A DNA stretch of 64,000 nucleotides from Succinivibrio dextrinosolvens (lineage in GTDB: Bacteria; Pseudomonadota; Gammaproteobacteria; Enterobacterales; Succinivibrionaceae), in contig NZ_CP047056.1 of assembly GCF_011065405.1 (NCBI RefSeq), positions 124,001-188,000 of the forward strand, given 5' to 3'. Position numbers and translations under genes: made by a program. The notes beneath the pieces were generated by a model. The model made no database searches, was not told the origin of the DNA, and was given only the letters and a program-made list of their open reading frames with translations. This document shows positions 61,530 to 64,000 of the stretch, piece after piece; within the stretch, counting starts at the first letter, position 1, and each line of letters begins with the position of its first letter.

Positions 61530-63382
61530 GTGTACTAGTTTTCTTGCACCCAAAATTTGATCTCCAAATTCTGCATTTAGTGTGGCTTACGGGCATGTTT
61601 AATCATGTTTGGTACAGCAATATTCTTTCTATACTGAGATACAGGCTCAGGTACATGAAACAGCTTTAATGTTTCCTTCTGTGTCCTGGATATTGTCTTT
61701 ACTGCGCTATATCCGTCTACGAACTCGACTGTCTTTATTCCCTGTAAATCCCTTAGAATTGTTCGTACCGAATGATGAGGAAGCTTAACGCCGTTTTCTT
61801 TCATTTTTCTTAGCAGGTATTCAATTCTCATATGAAGGCTAAGTGCTATAAATTCCACAAAGCACTTTCCTGACAGACTTTCTTCAGATGAAGTATTGAA
61901 TCTGTCACAGCTCATCTTTACCTTCAGATCATTAAAGCAGTCCTCAACAGTCCTTCTGTCCTTATAACCGTAGAAAGCCTGTTTGCCCTCACCAATACAG
62001 TCAGATACGCAGACAAAGATGCCTGCTTTTGAATTTGCTTCCTGAAATGCTTCATTATTGATTCTGATTAAGCCGTCTTCTTCCTGTATCAAATACTTTT
62101 TTGCAAAACTCTGATTGTTTCCATCCAGTGTCATATGCTCTTTGAGCATTTTCATAACTTCAACACGACGTTTCTGAATATGCTTGGTAACAGCTCCGGC
62201 CCTCTCCTGGTCGTAGAACACATGAACAAATAAATCCTTTTTAAGCTTTTTTCCTTTGTTCTTATATTCATAGACGATTTTCTTTGTGAATATATTCTCA
62301 TCAATTGCTGATTCGTATTTATCTCCACATATAAAGGCCTGAGCTGCCTCAAGCAGGACATCTTTAAATGTATCAACCTTATCTAAGGGTACGCAGATCA
62401 GAAAGTGATAACCACAGGATAAAATTTCATTCAAATTGTCGTTACTGTAGTAGCCTCTGTCCATAACCGCAACAAAAGAACGAGCTCCTATGTGCAGCAG
62501 ATTATCAAAGGTAAAGCTTACCGTGGAGATATCTGGGATAGAACCATTGAATCTGCTGTAGTAAAGTGGTCTGCCAGTCTTTTGGTCTGTCAGCAGAACA
62601 ATGTTGATTTGAGGAATGTTCTCTTCCTGTTTATTGTGACCGAACTTTGCATCAAGATACTTTGAGTAGGTACTGATAGAAGTAGAGTCTAAAGCCCAGA
62701 ACCTGCGTCTTGAAGTGCCGTTGGCTTGGTAGAGAGACTCAAAATAATGTGAAAAAAAGTTGAGTTCATCCGCTTCGGTAACACTTTGGAATAGGCGGGT
62801 GATTGCTGCTGGCGTTAAAGGTACCTGATATGGTAGCTTGTGCTCTTTTGCATAAAGGGCATAACGGTTGCTCTTAAAGTCACATTCATCAAGACAGTAA
62901 TATGCAAGAGAAAGTAACTGTTTATAGGTGTCAGGAAATACACTCTTAAGAGATTCGAGCAGAGTATCTTTTTCAATAAGCTTTGTGAAGAGAAGATAGG
63001 TCCCAACAGAGATAACATCAGTTACTTCATGCTTGGAGTTCACCTTGAGACTGGTAATAATCTCACTTGAATGATCTTCCTCAATCCTTAACTCCCACTT
63101 CTTTTGTTCCTCATCGTAATATCGGACTATAGCAATATCCTTGTATTCAGGACGGGATTTTAAGAAGCTTTCCTCAAACAAAATCAGCCCAGCACCGTTG
63201 CCACTGTTGATTTTGCCAATGGTTCTGGTATTGGTCTTAATTGCATATTTCTTTTCAGGGAGCCATTTATTCTCATCAAATGATTTTACGTAGGTCACTC
63301 CCCTGCTGGATATAGTCTGGTAGTAGATATTTGGGAGTTTCTTAATTAAACTATTCATTTTTGATAATCCTAACTAGTACAC
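61530..63382 (-). mobile_element. IS1634-type insertion sequence (ends approximate)
   Basis: A transposase gene (61577-63358) is bounded by GTGTACTAGTT at 61530-61540 and its complement AACTAGTACAC at 63372-63382, an 11-bp inverted repeat. No matching target duplication is visible next to these positions. Further copies of GTGTACTAGTTT lie just outside at 63389-63400 and 63475-63486, so the true right end is uncertain. The motif also occurs near the IS630 end at 10536. Confidence 0.65.
61577..63358 (-). CDS. IS1634-family (IS4-like DDE) transposase
   Basis: A complete 593-residue transposase. Catalytic residues are in FWALDSTSISTYS (first Asp), FVAVMDRGYYSNDNLNE (second Asp) and YGYKDRRTVEDCFNDLKVKMSCDRFNTSS (Glu, in the Y-(2)-R-(3)-E-(6)-K signature region of IS4-like enzymes). 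The C-terminus holds the insertion fold typical of the family. No disruption is seen. It sits between the tRNA-Ser pair and malS and may affect malS expression. Confidence 0.93.
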   Translation of the reverse strand: MNSLIKKLPNIYYQTISSRGVTYVKSFDENKWLPEKKYAIKTNTRTIGKINSGNGAGLILFEESFLKSRPEYKDIAIVRYYDEEQKKWELRIEEDHSSEIITSLKVNSKHEVTDVISVGTYLLFTKLIEKDTLLESLKSVFPDTYKQLLSLAYYCLDECDFKSNRYALYAKEHKLPYQVPLTPAAITRLFQSVTEADELNFFSHYFESLYQANGTSRRRFWALDSTSISTYSKYLDAKFGHNKQEENIPQINIVLLTDQKTGRPLYYSRFNGSIPDISTVSFTFDNLLHIGARSFVAVMDRGYYSNDNLNEILSCGYHFLICVPLDKVDTFKDVLLEAAQAFICGDKYESAIDENIFTKKIVYEYKNKGKKLKKDLFVHVFYDQERAGAVTKHIQKRRVEVMKMLKEHMTLDGNNQSFAKKYLIQEEDGLIRINNEAFQEANSKAGIFVCVSDCIGEGKQAFYGYKDRRTVEDCFNDLKVKMSCDRFNTSSEESLSGKCFVEFIALSLHMRIEYLLRKMKENGVKLPHHSVRTILRDLQGIKTVEFVDGYSAVKTISRTQKETLKLFHVPEPVSQYRKNIAVPNMIKHARKPH

Positions 63383-63528
63383 CTTAAAGTGTACTAGTTT
63401 AAAAGAAAAAGTCAAGATTTTTATGCTGATCTTTCAATTAATTAAGAAGAAAAATTAGAAAAATTTAAGGACGTGTGTACTAGTTTGTAAACTTTCGGTT
63501 TAATCGGATAGTGCATTTAGTTAAAAAT

Positions 63529-63630
63529 AAATGTGATCTATGTCATTGTATTCTGTGTTTGATCTAGAGATTTTTAAGTAAAATATATAAATTATTTCTA
63601 ATAATTTGATAAAACTGTGCTTTATATAAT
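63529..63630 (+). promoter_or_regulatory. malS promoter region with CRP-like site
   Basis: AAATGTGATCTA begins at 63529 and continues TGTCATTGTA. This gives TGTGA-N6-TCATT, a good match to the CRP core TGTGA-N6-TCACA in its left half and three of five bases in the right. TATAAT at 63625-63630 lies 13 bases before the malS ATG, so the leader is very short and no SD is seen. The CRP-to-promoter distance (about 97) is longer than usual. Confidence 0.4.
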
Positions 63631-63643
63631 ATTTTGAATTAGT

Positions 63644-64000
63644 ATGAAATTAAAAACTGCTGCTTTAGTTCTGGCGGTATCTGTAGCCGCAGGTAGTCTT
63701 GCCTATAAATCAACTGTTCTTTCAGAGAACTCTTTTGAAGGCTCAGATCTTCCGTTTGAATGGCATAACGCCAATGTCTATTTTGTAATCACTGATCGTT
63801 TTGCCAACGGCAATAGAAACAATGATAACAGTTACGGCAGACCATATAAGGATGATTCTGGCTATAGCGCTGGTACCTTTCATGGAGGAGATTTTACCGG
63901 TCTGACTTCAAAGCTTGACTACATCCGTTCTTTGGGAGTGAATGCAATCTGGGTAAGTTCTCCTGTTGAACAGATCCATGGCTGGGTTGGCGGTGGACCT
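63644..64000 (+). CDS. malS: Periplasmic alpha-amylase, N-terminal part (MalS-like)
   Basis: Starts at ATG 63644 and runs off the right edge after 119 codons. The signal peptide is MKLKTAALVLAVSVAAGSLA. The mature part, NANVYFVITDRFANGNRNNDN, then SYGRPYKDD, GTFHGGDFTGLTSKLDYIRSLG and VNAIWVSSPVEQIHGWVGGG, closely follows E. coli MalS (GH13), including the signature EQxHGWVGGG. MalS degrades maltodextrins in the periplasm. This suits an animal-gut, starch-using bacterium. The catalytic residues lie beyond the edge. Confidence 0.93.
   Translation, partial: MKLKTAALVLAVSVAAGSLAYKSTVLSENSFEGSDLPFEWHNANVYFVITDRFANGNRNNDNSYGRPYKDDSGYSAGTFHGGDFTGLTSKLDYIRSLGVNAIWVSSPVEQIHGWVGGGP

Overview
The window looks like the chromosome of an AT-rich, anaerobic, host-associated gammaproteobacterium, most likely of the Succinivibrionaceae (Succinivibrio/Anaerobiospirillum type). 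This is inferred from gene content and order, not from a marker gene. Gamma-proteobacterial signs are the E. coli-like orders accD-folC-dedD, yhdT-panF and apt-dnaX, an E. coli-type A AAA AAG frameshift site in dnaX, trimeric porin and lipid A/Kdo genes, and a periplasmic MalS-type alpha-amylase. Anaerobe signs are rubrerythrin with a PerR-type regulator, a small NrdD-like protein and a Firmicutes-type peptide-deformylase homologue.

Layout. 1-6.5 kb: the C-terminal end of a YcjF-family protein, two tandem AAA-ATPase/PD-(D/E)XK paralogues, and a 670-residue membrane protein with a repeated YI(T/A)PG motif. 6.7-12 kb: a methionine ABC transporter split in two. metN-metI end in their own terminator, then come a RelE/HigB-HigA toxin-antitoxin pair with a palindromic operator between its -35 and -10, an IS630 element and a repeat-rich spacer, and only then metQ. 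12-20.3 kb: uvrC, a chemoreceptor, two LPS-type glycosyltransferases, a YccT-like protein, a porin and a phosphoglycolate phosphatase homologue. 20.4-26 kb: apt, dnaX (gamma plus an unusually long tau made by -1 frameshifting), 46-bp tandem repeats and a PotF-like binding protein. 26.1-30.7 kb: a complete IS66-family element with inverted repeats and a perfect 8-bp target duplication. Its tnpC is split at a canonical -1 slippery heptamer. 30.8-32.7 kb: an orphan ParA-like ATPase and a flagellin pseudogene behind an intact sigma-54 promoter.

33-45.4 kb is mostly housekeeping: truB, lpxK-kdsB, a deformylase homologue, uraA, rubrerythrin/perR, two tandem MFS exporters, yhdT-panF, galU and yciB. 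45.4-50.2 kb holds a Cys-rich secreted protein and a three-gene operon of retropepsin-like protease, inactive transglutaminase with seven TM helices, and ATP-grasp ligase. This is a predicted, functionally open peptide-tagging system and the strongest candidate for unusual biology here. 50.5-61 kb: a 58-residue NrdD-like ORF, an outer-membrane barrel, a Na+/H+ antiporter, accD-folC-dedD, nif3-folE, a GtrB/GtrA pair, truA and pgsA. 61.2-64 kb: two identical tRNA-Ser(UGA) genes, an IS1634-type transposase element, and the start of malS, cut by the window edge.

Recurring themes are IS insertion between functionally linked genes, decoding by -1 slippage (dnaX, tnpC), and short dispersed repeats next to the IS elements. 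All names rest on reading motifs and recalled family features. No database search was possible.
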